From: Burkholderiales bacterium
GTDB taxonomy: Bacteria > Pseudomonadota > Gammaproteobacteria > Burkholderiales > Burkholderiaceae_C
Assembly (NCBI GenBank): GCA_028868825.1
Contig: JAGWTU010000051.1
Coordinates: forward strand, 1-39,442
DNA: 39,442 nucleotides
Direction: 5' to 3'
Part shown: piece by piece, positions 25,511-33,900 of the stretch
Layout: every line of letters starts with the position of its first letter
How positions within the stretch are numbered: position 1 is the stretch's first letter
Notes under the pieces: model-generated
Databases searched by the model: none
What the model was told of the DNA's origin: nothing
Seen by the model: the letters and a program-made list of their open reading frames with translations, nothing else
Translations under genes and position numbers: made by a program

Positions 25511-26607
25511 TCGCCGCGCGGCTGCAACTCGGGCGTGCCGACTTCGCGCTCGATGTCGACCTGACGCTGCCCGCGCGCGGCATCAGCGCGATCTTCGGCC
25601 CCTCGGGCTGCGGCAAGACGACGCTGCTGCGCGCGCTCGCCGGGCTCGAGCGCGCGCGCGGCCGCGTCGCGCTCGGCAACGAGGTCTGGCAGGACGACGC
25701 GAGCCACGTCTTCGAGCCCACGCACCGGCGTGCGATCGGCTACGTGATCCAGGAGGCGGCGCTGTTCCCGCACCTGGACGTGCGCGGCAACCTCGATTAC
25801 GGCTTGCGCCGTGTCGCTGCGTCGCAGCCCGGCGGCAGCGCCGCGCAGCGCCGCAGCGCGCTCGACCGCGCGGTGGCGCTGCTGGGCATCGGCGCGCTGA
25901 TGACGAGGCGAGCGACGACGCTCTCGGGCGGCGAGCGCCAGCGCGTGGCGATCGCGCGCGCGCTGGCGACGAGCCCGCGGCTGCTGCTGCTCGACGAGCC
26001 GCTGGCCGCGCTCGACGCCGCGCGCAAGGCCGAGATCCTGCCCTACCTCGAATCGCTGCGCGACGAGGCCGGCATCCCCATCGTCTACGTCAGCCATGCC
26101 GTGGCCGAGGTCGCGCAGCTCGCCGACCACCTCGTGCTGATGCACGAGGGCCGCGTCGCCGCGTCGGGGCCGCTGAGCGAGACGCTGGCGCGCACCGACC
26201 TCGCGCTGCCGCAGGGCGAGGAGGCCGGCGTCGTGCTCGACGCGCGCGTCGGTGCGCGCGACGAGCGCTGGCAGCTCGCACGGCTGGACCTCGACGGTGC
26301 CGACTGCGGCCTGTGGGCGCGCGACCGCGGCCACGCGCTCGGCCGGCGGGTGCGCCTGCGCGTGCTCGCGCGCGACGTCAGCCTGACGCGCGCGCCGCAG
26401 ACCGGCACCAGCATCGGCAACCAGCTGCGCGGCGAGGTCGAGGCGATCGCCGGCGACGCGCATCCGGCGCTGGCGCTCGTGCGCCTGCGCATCGGCGGCG
26501 CCGCGCCGCTGCTGGCACGGCTGACGCGGCGCTCGGCCGACGCGCTCGGCCTCGCCGCCGGGATGACGGTCTGGGCCCAGGTGAAGACCGTGGCGCTGCT
26601 CGAATGA
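25507..26607 (+). CDS. modC: molybdate ABC transporter, ATP-binding protein
   Basis: 366 residues. Walker A GPSGCGKT is at 31-38, then the Q-loop YVIQEAALFPHLDV, signature LSGGERQRVAIARAL and Walker B LLLLDEPLAALDA. The C-terminal quarter (about 295-366) is a molybdate-binding MOP/TOBE domain (GTSIGNQLRGEVEAI), which can inhibit the transporter when molybdate is plentiful. Starts within the modB stop and ends within the modE start, so the whole operon is translationally coupled. Confidence 0.97.
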   Translation: MIAARLQLGRADFALDVDLTLPARGISAIFGPSGCGKTTLLRALAGLERARGRVALGNEVWQDDASHVFEPTHRRAIGYVIQEAALFPHLDVRGNLDYGLRRVAASQPGGSAAQRRSALDRAVALLGIGALMTRRATTLSGGERQRVAIARALATSPRLLLLDEPLAALDAARKAEILPYLESLRDEAGIPIVYVSHAVAEVAQLADHLVLMHEGRVAASGPLSETLARTDLALPQGEEAGVVLDARVGARDERWQLARLDLDGADCGLWARDRGHALGRRVRLRVLARDVSLTRAPQTGTSIGNQLRGEVEAIAGDAHPALALVRLRIGGAAPLLARLTRRSADALGLAAGMTVWAQVKTVALLE

Positions 26608-27404
26608 AATCCGCCGGCGATGGCCGCCTGCTCAGCGCCGACCTGAAGCTGGCCGGACGCCTCGACGCGCGCTTCTTCGCGCTGCTGGCGGCGCTCGAGG
26701 GCACGGGGTCGATCAAGCGCGCGGCAGCCACCGCAGGGCTCAGCTACAAGGGCGCCTGGCTGATGCTCGAAGCGGCCTGCAACCTCGCCAACGAGGCGCT
26801 GCTGCACACCACCACTGGCGGCGCCGGCGGCGGCGGCACGTCGCTGACGCCGCCGGCGCGCGCGCTGCTCGCCGCCTGGCGCGTGCTCGAGGATCGCCAG
26901 CGCGAATTCCTGCGCCGGCAGGAGGCCGAGTTCGAGCAGCTCGCCGCGCTGCAGGGCCTGCTGCGCCGGATGTCGATGCGCACCAGTGCGCGCAACCAGT
27001 TCGCCGGCCGCGTGCGCACGGTCGAATTCGGCGCCGTCACGGCCGAGGTGTCGCTGGCGCTGGGATCGGGCGAACTCATCACCGCGACGCTGACCTGCGA
27101 CGCCGCGCGCCGGCTCGGGCTCGTCCCGGGCGCCGAGGCGCTGGCGCTGATCAAGTCGTCCGATATCGTGCTCGCGAACGCGCTCGACACGGCGCAGGTC
27201 TCGGCGCGCAACCGCCTCGATGGGGTCGTCTCGCGGCTCGAGCGCGAAGGCGCCGATGCGCTCGCCGTGCTGACGCTGCCGGGCGGCACGGCGATCAGCG
27301 CCAGCCTCGCCGCCGACGCCATCGACGCGCTCGGACTCGCCGTCGGCCGTCCCGCGACGGCGCTGTTCAAGGCCTATGCGGTGATGTTGGCGACGCGCGC
27401 CTGA
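26604..27404 (+). CDS. modE: molybdate-responsive transcriptional regulator ModE
   Basis: 266 residues. N-terminal winged helix (about 10-110) with the ModE segment GSIKRAAATAGLSYKGAW. Two tandem Mop domains follow (about 127-195 and 200-264), beginning TSARNQFAGRVRTVEFG and SARNRLDGVVSRLE, which bind molybdate. As a dimer it represses mod genes when molybdate is bound. Here modE is the last gene of the operon it should control, with an ATGA overlap with modC, giving autoregulation. In E. coli it is divergent from modABC. Its 3' end overlaps the diguanylate cyclase gene on the other strand by 31 bases. Confidence 0.96.
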   Translation: MKSAGDGRLLSADLKLAGRLDARFFALLAALEGTGSIKRAAATAGLSYKGAWLMLEAACNLANEALLHTTTGGAGGGGTSLTPPARALLAAWRVLEDRQREFLRRQEAEFEQLAALQGLLRRMSMRTSARNQFAGRVRTVEFGAVTAEVSLALGSGELITATLTCDAARRLGLVPGAEALALIKSSDIVLANALDTAQVSARNRLDGVVSRLEREGADALAVLTLPGGTAISASLAADAIDALGLAVGRPATALFKAYAVMLATRA

Positions 27405-29029
27405 TCGGCCGGCGCCGCGGCCACGGCGCCCTCGGCGACCCGGAAGTCGCATTTGCCGGCGCGTTTGACGGCGTACATCGCGGCGTCGGCGGCGCGCATC
27501 AGCCCGGCGCCGTCGCTGCCGTGGCGCGGGTAGCCGGCCACGCCGACGCTGGCACCGACCTGCGCCGTGCGGCCGGCGCCGACGAGGATGGGCTGCGCCA
27601 TCCCCTGCACGACCTGGCGCGCGACTTCGAGCACCGCCGGGTCGGTCGGGTCGGCATGCTCGAGCACCAGCACCAGCTCGTCGCCGCCGAGGCGGCCGAC
27701 GATGTCGGACTTGCGCCGCAGCGCACCGCGCAGGCGCCGCGCGCATTCGATCAGCACGGCGTCGCCGGCATCGTGGCCGAAGGTGTCGTTGACCGCCTTG
27801 AAGCCGTCGAGGTCGATGAACATCAGCGTCACGCTGCCGCCCGCCGCCCTCGCTTCGTCGACCTTCTGTTCGAGCAGCCGCTCGATGCCGCGGCGGTTCG
27901 CCAGCCCGGTGAGGGCATCGATCTCGGCCTGGCGCGCGGCCCGGGTCTCGGCATCGCGGCGCTGCGTGACGTCGTAGAGCACGCCCTCGACGATCGCCGG
28001 CTGCTCGGGCGCGACGCCTTCCTGGACCGAGATCAGGCAGTGCACCCAGCGGTGGCTGCCGTCGAGCCGGCGCAGCTCGAGGTCGGCCGAGGTCGTCGAT
28101 GCCGAGCGGCGCGCTTCGGCCACCGTCGCCTCCCAGCGTTCGCGATCGCAGAACACGGTGTCGGCGAAATCGGTCTCGCGCAGGCGCTGCATGGCGTCGT
28201 CGTCGGCGCCGATGACGCGGGCGACGGCGCGATTGCTGTTGATCAGCCGGCCACCGGGGCCGAGCACGAAGATGCCGGCGCTGGTGGTGTCGAAGATCTG
28301 CCGGTACTGCGCCTCCATGCGCGCGATCTCCTGGCGCAGCCCGCGCTCCTGCTCGATCGCGCGCTGCTGCGCCTCGAGCAGCTGGTTGGCCGACTGGATG
28401 ACGACACCGATCTCGTCGTCGACGTGGTCGGACTGCAGCGTCAGGCGCCCGCCGCCGCCGGGCTTCATCGCCGTCAGTTCGTCGGACAGGCGGTGCATCG
28501 GTCGCGACAGCGCGCGCAGGGCCACGGCGTTGAACGCCAGCACGACGCCGGTCATCGCCAACGCCACGGCGACGATCAGCACCAGCGCCTGTTGTCGGGC
28601 CTTCTGGGCGATCGCCTGCTGGTTGATCCACACGCGCAGCCGACCGACCTTCTCCGCGGGGTCGAAGGGCGAGACGAGGTTGGTCTCGAACGCCGGCGCG
28701 CCGGCGCTCGCCGCGCCCGGCAGCGCCGAGCGGCCGTGCACGAGCTCGGCCTCGGCGACATCTTCGACGCTGACCGTGCGCACGAGCGGGTGGCGCGCCA
28801 GGCCGTCAGCGAGTTCCTGCAGCAGCACCTTGTCCTTGGCGTAGAGGCCGATGGCCAGCGTGCGCTCGATCGCGCTGACGACGCCCCGGACCGCCTCGGC
28901 GCTCTCGCTGCGCCGGTTCACGACGGCGAGCTGGTAGATCGCGAGCGCCGCGACCACGGTCGACGCGATCGCCACGCGCAGCACGATCCAGACGAAGCGC
29001 GTGTGCAGCGAGTGCGTCGAGGCGGCCAT
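27374..29029 (-). CDS. membrane diguanylate cyclase (sensor-HAMP-PAS-GGDEF)
   Basis: 551 residues. First helix about 12-36, a periplasmic sensor region of about 110 residues, second helix about 147-170, HAMP (about 170-225), PAS (about 240-360) and GGDEF (about 370-530). The active site is GGDEL at 448-452, a functional variant. The inhibitory RxxD site is intact as RKSD at 439-442, so feedback control by c-di-GMP is expected. LMFIDLDGFKAVNDTFGHDAGD is the conserved metal/nucleotide region. The general layout recalls YfiN-type cyclases with an added PAS. It is the last gene of the four-gene c-di-GMP operon. Confidence 0.93.
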   Translation of the reverse strand: MAASTHSLHTRFVWIVLRVAIASTVVAALAIYQLAVVNRRSESAEAVRGVVSAIERTLAIGLYAKDKVLLQELADGLARHPLVRTVSVEDVAEAELVHGRSALPGAASAGAPAFETNLVSPFDPAEKVGRLRVWINQQAIAQKARQQALVLIVAVALAMTGVVLAFNAVALRALSRPMHRLSDELTAMKPGGGGRLTLQSDHVDDEIGVVIQSANQLLEAQQRAIEQERGLRQEIARMEAQYRQIFDTTSAGIFVLGPGGRLINSNRAVARVIGADDDAMQRLRETDFADTVFCDRERWEATVAEARRSASTTSADLELRRLDGSHRWVHCLISVQEGVAPEQPAIVEGVLYDVTQRRDAETRAARQAEIDALTGLANRRGIERLLEQKVDEARAAGGSVTLMFIDLDGFKAVNDTFGHDAGDAVLIECARRLRGALRRKSDIVGRLGGDELVLVLEHADPTDPAVLEVARQVVQGMAQPILVGAGRTAQVGASVGVAGYPRHGSDGAGLMRAADAAMYAVKRAGKCDFRVAEGAVAAAPADQARVANITA

Positions 29030-29040
29030 CGGGAAGCACC

Positions 29041-29499
29041 CTATTTCGGTTCGGCGGCCAGCGGCACCGTGAGCACGACGCGCAGCGCCGGGTCGGCGGG
29101 TTCGTGCATCAGGTAGCCCAGCGCCGACGGGTCGCGCTTCAGCGCGGCGCGCATCTCGGCCTCGTCGGCGACCGCGCGCGGCGGCTGCAGCTGGCCCGAG
29201 AAGAACAGGCGCGACCAGTAGCTGTTGATCTGCGCCAGGTCCTGGTGCGTGAGGGTCCAGTAGAAGGCCTGGCGCTGGCCGCTGTCTCGCGGGAAGTCCA
29301 GCGGCACCGCCATGCGCGCATTCGGGAAGGCGCGGGTGCGCCCGGTGTACAGCGCGACGACGTCGCGCAGGCTCAGCGCCTGCACCGGGTTCGACGCCGC
29401 AACGACGACATAGAGGTTGTCGGACGCCTGCGCCGGCGGCGAGGCCAGTGCCCAGGCGGCGGCGAGGAGGCAGCTCAGATGGCGGGCTCGTGTGAACAT
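29041..29499 (-). CDS. short periplasmic PstS-like binding protein
   Basis: 152 residues with a signal peptide (about 1-23). The mature part begins SDNLYVVVAASNPVQALSL and carries VALYTGRTRAFPN, LDFPRDSGQRQAFY and INSYWSRLFFSG, the pattern of the short phosphate-binding-like family (one-lobe-sized, half the length of PstS). There is no transporter nearby. Its ATG overlaps the stop of the outer-membrane protein gene and its stop is 11 bases before the diguanylate cyclase start, so it is made together with that cyclase. A role as ligand-sensing partner for the cyclase's periplasmic domain is inference. Ligand unknown. Confidence 0.8.
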   Translation of the reverse strand: MFTRARHLSCLLAAAWALASPPAQASDNLYVVVAASNPVQALSLRDVVALYTGRTRAFPNARMAVPLDFPRDSGQRQAFYWTLTHQDLAQINSYWSRLFFSGQLQPPRAVADEAEMRAALKRDPSALGYLMHEPADPALRVVLTVPLAAEPK

Positions 29500-30794
29500 C
29501 ACGACCCCCACGAGAAGTCCACCGTCAGCGAGGTGACGGTCGCCGTGGCCGGCGCCGGCGTGCTCAGCATCCAGTGGCCGGAGCCGTAGGGCTGGACCCG
29601 GACGCGGTCGACCTGCAGCTTCAGCGCCAGGCGCGGCGTCGCGTCCCAGCGCAGGCCGATCGAGGTCGTCCGCTGGTGCATGCGCGGCACGTTGGACGCG
29701 GCGGCCGCGACGTCGAGCACGTATTGCGCCTGCGCCTGGGCCGCGGGCGGGATCGGCAACGGCGGCAGTTGCGGTGCCGTCACCGGTCCGCGACGCGGCC
29801 GCGTCCAGGCCTGCACGGCATAGGGCGTGAGGTCGCCGAAGCGCCGCCCGAGGCTGAGGTAGCCGCGCTCGCCCGAGGCGACGGTGTCGCCCACCGTGAC
29901 GCGGCTGTATTCGGCATCGACGCGCCACGGCGAGAGGTCGTATTGCAGGCCGAGCCCGACATAGCGGGTGCGCCCCAGCGGCGCCGCGCCGATGCCCTGG
30001 AGCAGTTCATGGACCTGGCCGGCAAGCCCCGGCACCGGCAGCGCGGCGACGCCCTCGAGCCCGGCGACGAGCGGCGCGAAGGCGGGCGTCTGGTCGGTGC
30101 GAGCCTGCGTCGAGACATAGCTGGCCTTGAGCAGCAGTCCGCCCGACTCGCGCGTCAGCGAGAGCACGCCCGCGCCCTTGGCGCGCACCCGGATCGCGCT
30201 GCCGAACGCCGCGACCGCGACCGGCGCGTCGGCATCGCCGTAGCTGAAATTCAGCTTCCAGTCGGCGCTGTCGGTGCGCCAGCGGTAGTCGATGTCGGCG
30301 CCGTCGGTCGATTCGAAGGGGATCCAGCCGTAGAGCTCGACCGGCGGCCGCACCCAGGGCATCGCCAGGCCGACGTTGCGCGTGTTGGCGTAGAGGAAGA
30401 TGTCGGGACTCGTGCGCCCCAGGCTCAGCGAGAGGTCGGGCAGGACGCTGTAGCGCAGGAAGGCGAGTTGGAGCCAGTCCGCGGCCTTCGGTTGCGCGAA
30501 CCGGTCGCGCGCCAGCACCTGGACCACGCCATCGAGCCGCGGCGTCAGGCTGGCATTGGCCTGCAGGCCGAGCCGCGTGTCGACATCCGCCGCCAGGCGG
30601 CCGCCGGCACCGGGGGCCATGAGCTCGCGCGAGTAGCGCCAGCCCTGGTCGTTGTCGGCATGCGTCAGGCCGACCGTGCCGTAGCCGCTCCAGCTCAGCG
30701 TCGGCGCATCCTGCGCCCGCAAGGCCACGGGCGCGACGGCGATGGCCAGGCCGAGCAGGCCGCGGCCGAGCCGGGTCGGGAAAAGACGGTTCAA
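29499..30794 (-). CDS. outer-membrane beta-barrel protein of unknown function
   Basis: 431 residues from a TTG start that overlaps the EAL gene stop. AGGAGG lies seven bases upstream, a very strong ribosome binding site that decides this start. Signal peptide about 1-30 (LLGLAIAVAPVALRAQD). The mature protein alternates polar and hydrophobic residues in strand-sized blocks, with LSWSGYGTVGLTHADNDQG first, and ends in FSWGS, in keeping with a porin-like barrel. RYVGLGLQYDLSPWRVDAEY and RGYLSLGRRFG are typical strand pairs. No specific family recognised. A Pro/Ala-rich loop (about residues 340-360) precedes the last strands. Confidence 0.8.
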   Translation of the reverse strand: MNRLFPTRLGRGLLGLAIAVAPVALRAQDAPTLSWSGYGTVGLTHADNDQGWRYSRELMAPGAGGRLAADVDTRLGLQANASLTPRLDGVVQVLARDRFAQPKAADWLQLAFLRYSVLPDLSLSLGRTSPDIFLYANTRNVGLAMPWVRPPVELYGWIPFESTDGADIDYRWRTDSADWKLNFSYGDADAPVAVAAFGSAIRVRAKGAGVLSLTRESGGLLLKASYVSTQARTDQTPAFAPLVAGLEGVAALPVPGLAGQVHELLQGIGAAPLGRTRYVGLGLQYDLSPWRVDAEYSRVTVGDTVASGERGYLSLGRRFGDLTPYAVQAWTRPRRGPVTAPQLPPLPIPPAAQAQAQYVLDVAAAASNVPRMHQRTTSIGLRWDATPRLALKLQVDRVRVQPYGSGHWMLSTPAPATATVTSLTVDFSWGS

Positions 30795-32737
30795 GAAGCG
30801 CCTCCTTCTTCGGTCATGCGCGCGAGCCAGCGGGCGAGTTCGGCCGGCGCGGGCACGTCGGCGCTCGGCCGCGAGCCGAGCATGCGGCCCGCCGCGGCGG
30901 CATCGACTGCCTTGCTGAAATACCAGCCCTGGAAGTAGCGGCAGCCGAACGATTCGGCCCAATGCAGGTCGGCCTCGTCCTCGACGCCCTCGCAGACCAG
31001 CCGCATGCCGAACAGATCGGCGAAACCGGCCACCAGCCGCAGCACGCCGCCGGCGTGCAGATTGGTCGAGACGCCATGCACGAAGCAGCGGTCGACCTTG
31101 ATGTATTCGAAACGCATCGACTGCAGCGAGGCGAGATTCGATCGCCCGGTGCCGAAGTCGTCCAGCGCCACCTTGATGCCGAGGTTGCGCAGCCTCTCGC
31201 AGGCGTCGCGCAGGCCGTCCGAGGGATCGGCGATGCCGTCCTCGAGGAACTCGACGACGAGCAAGCCGCGCGGCACCGCATGGCGCTCGAGCGCGGCCTC
31301 GATCGCATCCACCGTGGACGCCAGCGCCAGCGTCGAGCGCGCGAGATTGATCGACACCGGCACCGGCTCGAGCCCGGCGCGCCGCCATTGCGCGAGGTCG
31401 GTGCAGACCGCCTCGAGGATGCACATGTCGACCATGCGCGTGAGCCCGGCATGGGCGGCCAGCGCGAGGAAGGCGTCGGGACCGACGACACCGCGCACCG
31501 GATGGCGGAAGCGCGCCAGCGCCTCGAAGCCGATGATGCGGCCGGTGCGCACGTCGATCTGCGGCTGGTAGCGGGGGAACAGGCGCCGGTTGGCGATGTC
31601 CTCGGGGAACGTGCGCTGGAAGTCGCCCCAGATACGGGTCGAATCGCGGGTCAGCGGGTCGTAGACGCGCACCGAGGCCGAATCGATCGCCGTCACCGTC
31701 GACGCCGCGACCGCGGCCTGGTCGAGCATCGCCGAGGCCAACGCCTGCGCCGAAGGCGCGATGCTCACGCCGACCGAGCAGGCGGCATGGATCAGCGCGC
31801 CGTCGACCTCGATCGGGTGCGCCAGCAACTGCTCGAGCTGCTCGAGCGCCTGGCGCGCCTGGGCCGGTTCGTCGAGCAGCGCGAAGCCGAAATCGTCGCC
31901 TTCCAGATGGGTCACCAGGTTGCCCTCGCCCGCCCAGTCCTGCAGCAGCGCGCCCAGCCGCGCGACGAGGGCGCGCCCCGACGCTTCGCCGTAGGCGCTG
32001 CGCACCAGCGCGAGGTTCTGCAGCGCGACGAAGCCCACCGTCGCCTGCGGCGAGACGCAGCCGCTGGTGCAGTGCCCGTCGGGCCGCACGTGCGGGCAGT
32101 CGGCGTTGCGGCAGAGTTCGCTCTCGGCGCGGTCGCGACCGAGCGCGCATTGGAGATGCGAGACGAAGACCTCGCGCGTCGGCAGACCGCTGACCGGATG
32201 GCGCCGCCGCTTCTGCAGCAGATGCACGGCATGGGTGCCGAGCGCGAGCAGGCCGTCGCGTTCGAAGTCCGTGAGCTCGCGCGGCACGCGGTCCATGACC
32301 CACAGCGTGCCGACCGGGTAGCCGGCCGTGCTGTGCAGCACGGCCGAGGCGTACATGCGAATGCGCAGTTCACCGACGACGAGCGGGTTGCCCGCGAAAC
32401 GGGGATCTAGCCGCGTGTCGGGCACGCGGAACAGATCGGATCGCGACTCGATTGCGTAGCTGCAGAAGGCGCCTTCGCGCGCGAGGCAGGTGGCGTCGAC
32501 GCCGACCCGCGCCTTCAACCAGACATGGGCGTCGTCGACGAGGCTGACGCCGGCGATGGGCGTCTTCGTGAGCCGGGCCACCAGGTGCGCGAGCTGCGTC
32601 AGGTCGTCGTCGGGCGTGTCCAGCGGCGTGCGGATGTTCGCCAGATCGGCCAGGCGCAGGTCTTCGCCGTTCGGTATCTCGAACGGGGGCGGTGCCGGCA
32701 GTTCGACCAGATCGTCAGTTGGGTGCGGGTAGCCCAA
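30791..32737 (-). CDS. GAF-GGDEF-EAL protein, likely c-di-GMP phosphodiesterase
   Basis: 648 residues. GAF-type sensor (about 40-185), a degenerate GGDEF domain (about 190-360, with EGDDF where GGDEF is expected) and an EAL domain (about 385-635). The EAL motif is at 405-407 in IIGFEALARF. DDFGTG, KVDRCF and CEGVEDEA are intact, so phosphodiesterase activity is probable. The degenerate GGDEF may bind GTP as a regulator. A Cys/His cluster (LCRNADCPHVRPDGHCTSGC) lies near residues 207-226 inside the GGDEF domain. The TTG start has GGAG seven bases upstream. First gene of the operon. Confidence 0.92.
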   Translation of the reverse strand: MGYPHPTDDLVELPAPPPFEIPNGEDLRLADLANIRTPLDTPDDDLTQLAHLVARLTKTPIAGVSLVDDAHVWLKARVGVDATCLAREGAFCSYAIESRSDLFRVPDTRLDPRFAGNPLVVGELRIRMYASAVLHSTAGYPVGTLWVMDRVPRELTDFERDGLLALGTHAVHLLQKRRRHPVSGLPTREVFVSHLQCALGRDRAESELCRNADCPHVRPDGHCTSGCVSPQATVGFVALQNLALVRSAYGEASGRALVARLGALLQDWAGEGNLVTHLEGDDFGFALLDEPAQARQALEQLEQLLAHPIEVDGALIHAACSVGVSIAPSAQALASAMLDQAAVAASTVTAIDSASVRVYDPLTRDSTRIWGDFQRTFPEDIANRRLFPRYQPQIDVRTGRIIGFEALARFRHPVRGVVGPDAFLALAAHAGLTRMVDMCILEAVCTDLAQWRRAGLEPVPVSINLARSTLALASTVDAIEAALERHAVPRGLLVVEFLEDGIADPSDGLRDACERLRNLGIKVALDDFGTGRSNLASLQSMRFEYIKVDRCFVHGVSTNLHAGGVLRLVAGFADLFGMRLVCEGVEDEADLHWAESFGCRYFQGWYFSKAVDAAAAGRMLGSRPSADVPAPAELARWLARMTEEGGAS

Positions 32738-32847
32738 GTCGACACTCCGGACAGTGGCGGGAACCGAGCCTGCGCAGGCATGGCCATGGCCGTCGACCGC
32801 AGGCGGTCGGCGCGATCCTAGACGCTGCGCTGGCTCTCCACTGTTTC

Positions 32848-32889
32848 ACCACAACAATGTAGTGGTTACCGGGGTTTTCCGATCGGTAA
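32848..32889. repeat. two adjoining inverted repeats in the nrdG-EAL intergenic region
   Basis: The 222 bases between the nrdG stop and the EAL gene start hold no gene. They contain ACCACAACAATGTAGTGGT (32848-32866, arms ACCAC/GTGGT) and TTACCG-N12-CGGTAA (32866-32889), sharing one base. The stretch is AT-richer than its surroundings. These could be operators for the EAL operon or part of a transcription end for nrdG; neither has the run of T expected of an intrinsic terminator on the minus strand. Confidence 0.45.
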
Positions 32890-32959
32890 ATATGCGCGAC
32901 CTTTCACAGCCATTCGGATAGTGCTGAAGGTCGAACGCGGACCGCCGATGGGGCTTGGT

Positions 32960-33736
32960 TCAGCCGCCACGCCCGGCGTGCATGGCGGCCGGCGACGAGA
33001 CCTCGCCGCCGGTGTCGCGCAAGCTGCAATGGGCGAGCTGCGAGCACAGATCGACCCAGCCCGGCGCCGATGGATAACCGGCCGCCGCGGCCGCCCCGCC
33101 GCCGCCCGGCCGCCGGCAGACCTGCAGCGCCCAGTTCGCCACCCCGCGCCGCGCCAGATCGGCGGCCAGCCGCTGCAGGTCCGCCTCCTCGAGCAGGCGG
33201 TCGTCCGCGGTGGTGCGGCATTCGAAGTCGACGCCGCCGGCCAGCAGATGGTCGAGGCTGCGCCGCACCGCGACGGCGCCGCCCTCGACGCCGGTGATGC
33301 GGTCATGCGCGGCGGCATCGGTCAGCGGCGCCTTGATGTCCAGACCGACCCAGTCCAGCCGCGGCAGCAGCACGGCGAGGCGGGCCGGGTAGATGCCCGC
33401 CGTGTGCAGCCCGACCGCGAGCCCGAGCGCGCGCACCTCGTCGACCGCGTCGCCCAGCGCCGGGTCCAGCGTCGGCTCGCCGCCGCTGAAGACGACGCCG
33501 TCGAGCAGGCCGCGGCGGCGCCGCAGCCAGGCGGCGACAGCGCTCCAGGCCTGCCCCGGCGGCGGCCGCGGTTCCCGGGATTGCAGATGCGGGTTGTGGC
33601 AATAGACGCAACGCCAGGGACAGCCCTGGACGTAGACGACGGCGGCCAGCCGGCCGGGGAAATCGATGGTCGTGAACGGCGTCAGCCCGCCGACGCGCAA
33701 TTCAGCGCCGCGGCTCGACGAAATGGAGCCGCTCAT
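32960..33736 (-). CDS. nrdG: anaerobic ribonucleoside-triphosphate reductase activating protein
   Basis: 258 residues from the ATG at 33736; an in-frame upstream ATG (33760) and a downstream TTG (33700) are alternatives. A radical SAM enzyme that generates the glycyl radical on NrdD. The [4Fe-4S] site is CPWRCVYC with Cys39, Cys43, Cys46 (CxxxCxxC). VFSGGEPTLDPAL and GLDIKAPLTDAAAHD are SAM and strand motifs of the activase. The C-terminus has a Gly/Ala-rich loop (GGGGAAAAAG). Its start overlaps the end of the small glycyl-radical gene by 35 bases. Confidence 0.93.
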   Translation of the reverse strand: MSGSISSSRGAELRVGGLTPFTTIDFPGRLAAVVYVQGCPWRCVYCHNPHLQSREPRPPPGQAWSAVAAWLRRRRGLLDGVVFSGGEPTLDPALGDAVDEVRALGLAVGLHTAGIYPARLAVLLPRLDWVGLDIKAPLTDAAAHDRITGVEGGAVAVRRSLDHLLAGGVDFECRTTADDRLLEEADLQRLAADLARRGVANWALQVCRRPGGGGAAAAAGYPSAPGWVDLCSQLAHCSLRDTGGEVSSPAAMHAGRGG

Positions 33737-33887
33737 CGAACTCGCCCCGTTTGCCGACATTGAACGACGAGACCGGCCGGTGGTAGCCCATGACGCGGGT
33801 CCAGACCTCGCAGCGCTGGCGTTCGTCGTCGCTCAGCGTGATTTCATCGGCGGGCAGCGCCCGGGCCGGGTTCAGCGTCTCATGCAT
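33702..33887 (-). CDS. separate glycyl-radical domain of class III ribonucleotide reductase
   Basis: 61 residues. The core EVWTRVMGYHRP and FNVGKRGEFDERLHF matches the extreme C-terminus of NrdD, where the radical Gly sits in R-V-x-G-Y; here it is Gly34. In NrdD of other bacteria this segment follows the CPxC zinc site in one chain. Here the large chain stops just after its zinc Cys residues, and this reading frame begins 13 bases later in a different phase. GGAG six bases before the ATG at 33887 supports independent translation; an ATG at 33899 lacks such a site. The alternative is a sequencing or programmed frameshift joining the two. It lies between the large subunit gene and nrdG, overlapping nrdG. 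Confidence 0.82.
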   Translation of the reverse strand: MHETLNPARALPADEITLSDDERQRCEVWTRVMGYHRPVSSFNVGKRGEFDERLHFVEPRR

Positions 33888-33900
33888 GTTCGTCTCCATG

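Noticed and set aside
32848..32866. Possible third NrdR box
   Set aside because: The repeat has a similar look (CTACATTGTTG on the minus strand), but the core is one base longer than the NrdR pattern and it has no partner at 31-32 bases.
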